From assembly GCF_002335525.1 (NCBI RefSeq), contig NZ_BDUF01000022.1, forward strand, positions 1 through 64,000: a stretch of 64,000 nt of DNA, read 5' to 3'. Below, piece after piece: positions 63,173 through 64,000 of this stretch (position 1 is the first letter of the stretch; each line of letters starts with the position of its first letter). The notes under the pieces are model-generated. The model did no database searches. It saw only the letters and a list, made by a program, of their open reading frames with translations, and was not told where the DNA came from. The position numbers and the translations under genes were made by a program. The DNA comes from Effusibacillus lacus. GTDB lineage: Bacteria; Bacillota; Bacilli; Tumebacillales; Effusibacillaceae.

Positions 63173-64000
63173 TTGCCGGAATTGCCAGAGGTCGAAACAG
63201 TCAGACGCAGCTTGGAAGCATTGGTCGTCGACAAAACGATTGAGGATGTCACGGTCAACCTTCCCCGGATGATTCGCACTCCCGATGATGTGGAGTCATT
63301 CAGGCACATGCTCAGGGGGCAAAGGATTGAACGTGTGGGACGCCGCGGCAAGTTTTTGCTGATTGAATTGGGGTTTTACACATTGGTTTCCCATCTCCGG
63401 ATGGAAGGTCGCTACGGTCTTTACCGGACAGAAGAACCTGTCGAGAAACATACGCATGTCATCTTTCACTTTACGGACGGAACGGAACTTCGGTACCGGG
63501 ATGTAAGGCAGTTCGGCACGTTTGACCTGCTTCCCAATGGGGAACTGTCAGCCGTTCCAGGTCTTCGCAAGATGGGACCGGAACCGTTGGAACCTGACTT
63601 CACACCGGAGACCCTGCGGCAGGGACTGAGGAAGCGAACGGGCAAAATCAAGACTCTGCTGCTTGACCAGAATCTGGTTGCGGGAATCGGGAATATCTAT
63701 GCGGATGAAGCGTTGTTTGAAGCGGGAATTCATCCGGAATGCATCGGCCGGAAACTGACAAAAGAAGAATGCAAGCGGCTGCATAAGGCGATTGTGGACG
63801 TACTGACCGCTTCGGTCGAGTTGGGCGGCTCTTCCATCAAGTCTTATGTCAGCGGCCGCGGACAACCGGGGGAGTTTCAATTTCGGTTGAAGGTCTATGG
63901 AAAGGACAAGTCCCCCTGCCCAAGCTGCGGAACTGTGATAGAGAAAATACGCGTCGGGGGGCGGGGCACCCATTTCTGTCCCCATTGCCAGCCCAAAAAA
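63173..64000 (+). CDS. mutM: Formamidopyrimidine-DNA glycosylase MutM (3' end cut by window)
   Basis: 276 residues visible, no stop before the edge. After initiator Met, PELPEVETVRR carries the catalytic Pro and Glu. LVSHLRMEGRYGL with the lysine/arginine contacts, QNLVAGIGNIYADEALFEAGIHP and SIKSYVSGRGQPGEFQ are present. The C-terminal zinc finger is CPSCGTVIEKIRVGGRGTHFCPHCQ. It removes 8-oxoguanine. Only a few residues should be missing. The TTG at 63173 lies 7 nt after GGGAGGG, 26 bp after polA; polA-mutM is the usual repair operon of Bacillales. Confidence 0.96.
   Translation, partial: MPELPEVETVRRSLEALVVDKTIEDVTVNLPRMIRTPDDVESFRHMLRGQRIERVGRRGKFLLIELGFYTLVSHLRMEGRYGLYRTEEPVEKHTHVIFHFTDGTELRYRDVRQFGTFDLLPNGELSAVPGLRKMGPEPLEPDFTPETLRQGLRKRTGKIKTLLLDQNLVAGIGNIYADEALFEAGIHPECIGRKLTKEECKRLHKAIVDVLTASVELGGSSIKSYVSGRGQPGEFQFRLKVYGKDKSPCPSCGTVIEKIRVGGRGTHFCPHCQPKK

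Overview
The window reads as chromosomal DNA of an endospore-former-like Firmicute (Bacillales). The evidence is the gene content: YtoI, YutG, DUF3243, UPF0173 and YheB/DUF445 proteins, a dnaE to pyk block with accD-accA, strong GGAGG ribosome sites and frequent TTG/GTG starts. Proteins look most like the Alicyclobacillaceae/Effusibacillus-Tumebacillus side of the order, which is an inference from memory, not a search. No rRNA, tRNA, CRISPR array or intact insertion sequence was seen. Almost every gene is on the + strand.

Region 1 (1-13.4 kb): a carboxylic-acid uptake and CoA-metabolism cluster. It has a large STAND-ATPase/TPR/BTAD regulator, a KAS III-like thiolase-fold enzyme, a TetR regulator, an AMP-forming acyl-CoA ligase, a second KAS III-like protein whose catalytic cysteine position is serine, a complete branched-chain-amino-acid-type (Liv) ABC importer and an alpha/beta hydrolase. 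A thiolase follows at 14.5 kb, after an AT-richer stretch with a DUF421 gene remnant and a Gly-Tyr-repeat small protein.

Region 2 (15.8-26.7 kb): housekeeping and small genes. The most striking feature is a divergent pair. One gene is a peptide deformylase with a long basic C-terminal tail; the other is a type I methionine aminopeptidase fused to a GNAT acetyltransferase. Together they encode candidates for all three steps of protein N-terminal maturation. A TPP riboswitch with a transcription terminator precedes thiC, and a YtoI regulator follows.

Region 3 (26.7-40.7 kb): core metabolism. In order: dnaE, yutG, malic enzyme, a small conserved protein, accD-accA, pfkA, pyk and a 4HBT thioesterase. 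A PilJ-type chemoreceptor (minus strand) and fxsA follow.

Region 4 (40.8-47.9 kb): a Gram-positive Tad/Flp pilus operon (cpaB, cpaE, cpaF, tadB, tadC, flp, tadE and a TadE/G-like gene). It ends with a 329-residue exported protein of unknown function and a tiny membrane peptide.

Region 5 (48-64 kb): icd-mdh, a lipoprotein on the minus strand, a cNMP/CBS/DUF294 protein translationally coupled to a DnaQ-like exonuclease, an oligopeptide ABC system (oppA, then oppBCDF), polA and mutM, which runs off the right edge.

Two copies of a 330-410 bp non-coding repeat (27076-27404 and 50371-50780) each carry four imperfect 25-bp palindromes spaced 50/51, 61 and 51 bp apart, close to whole helical turns. 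With the N-terminal maturation pair and the asymmetric KAS III pair, this is the strongest candidate for something undescribed.
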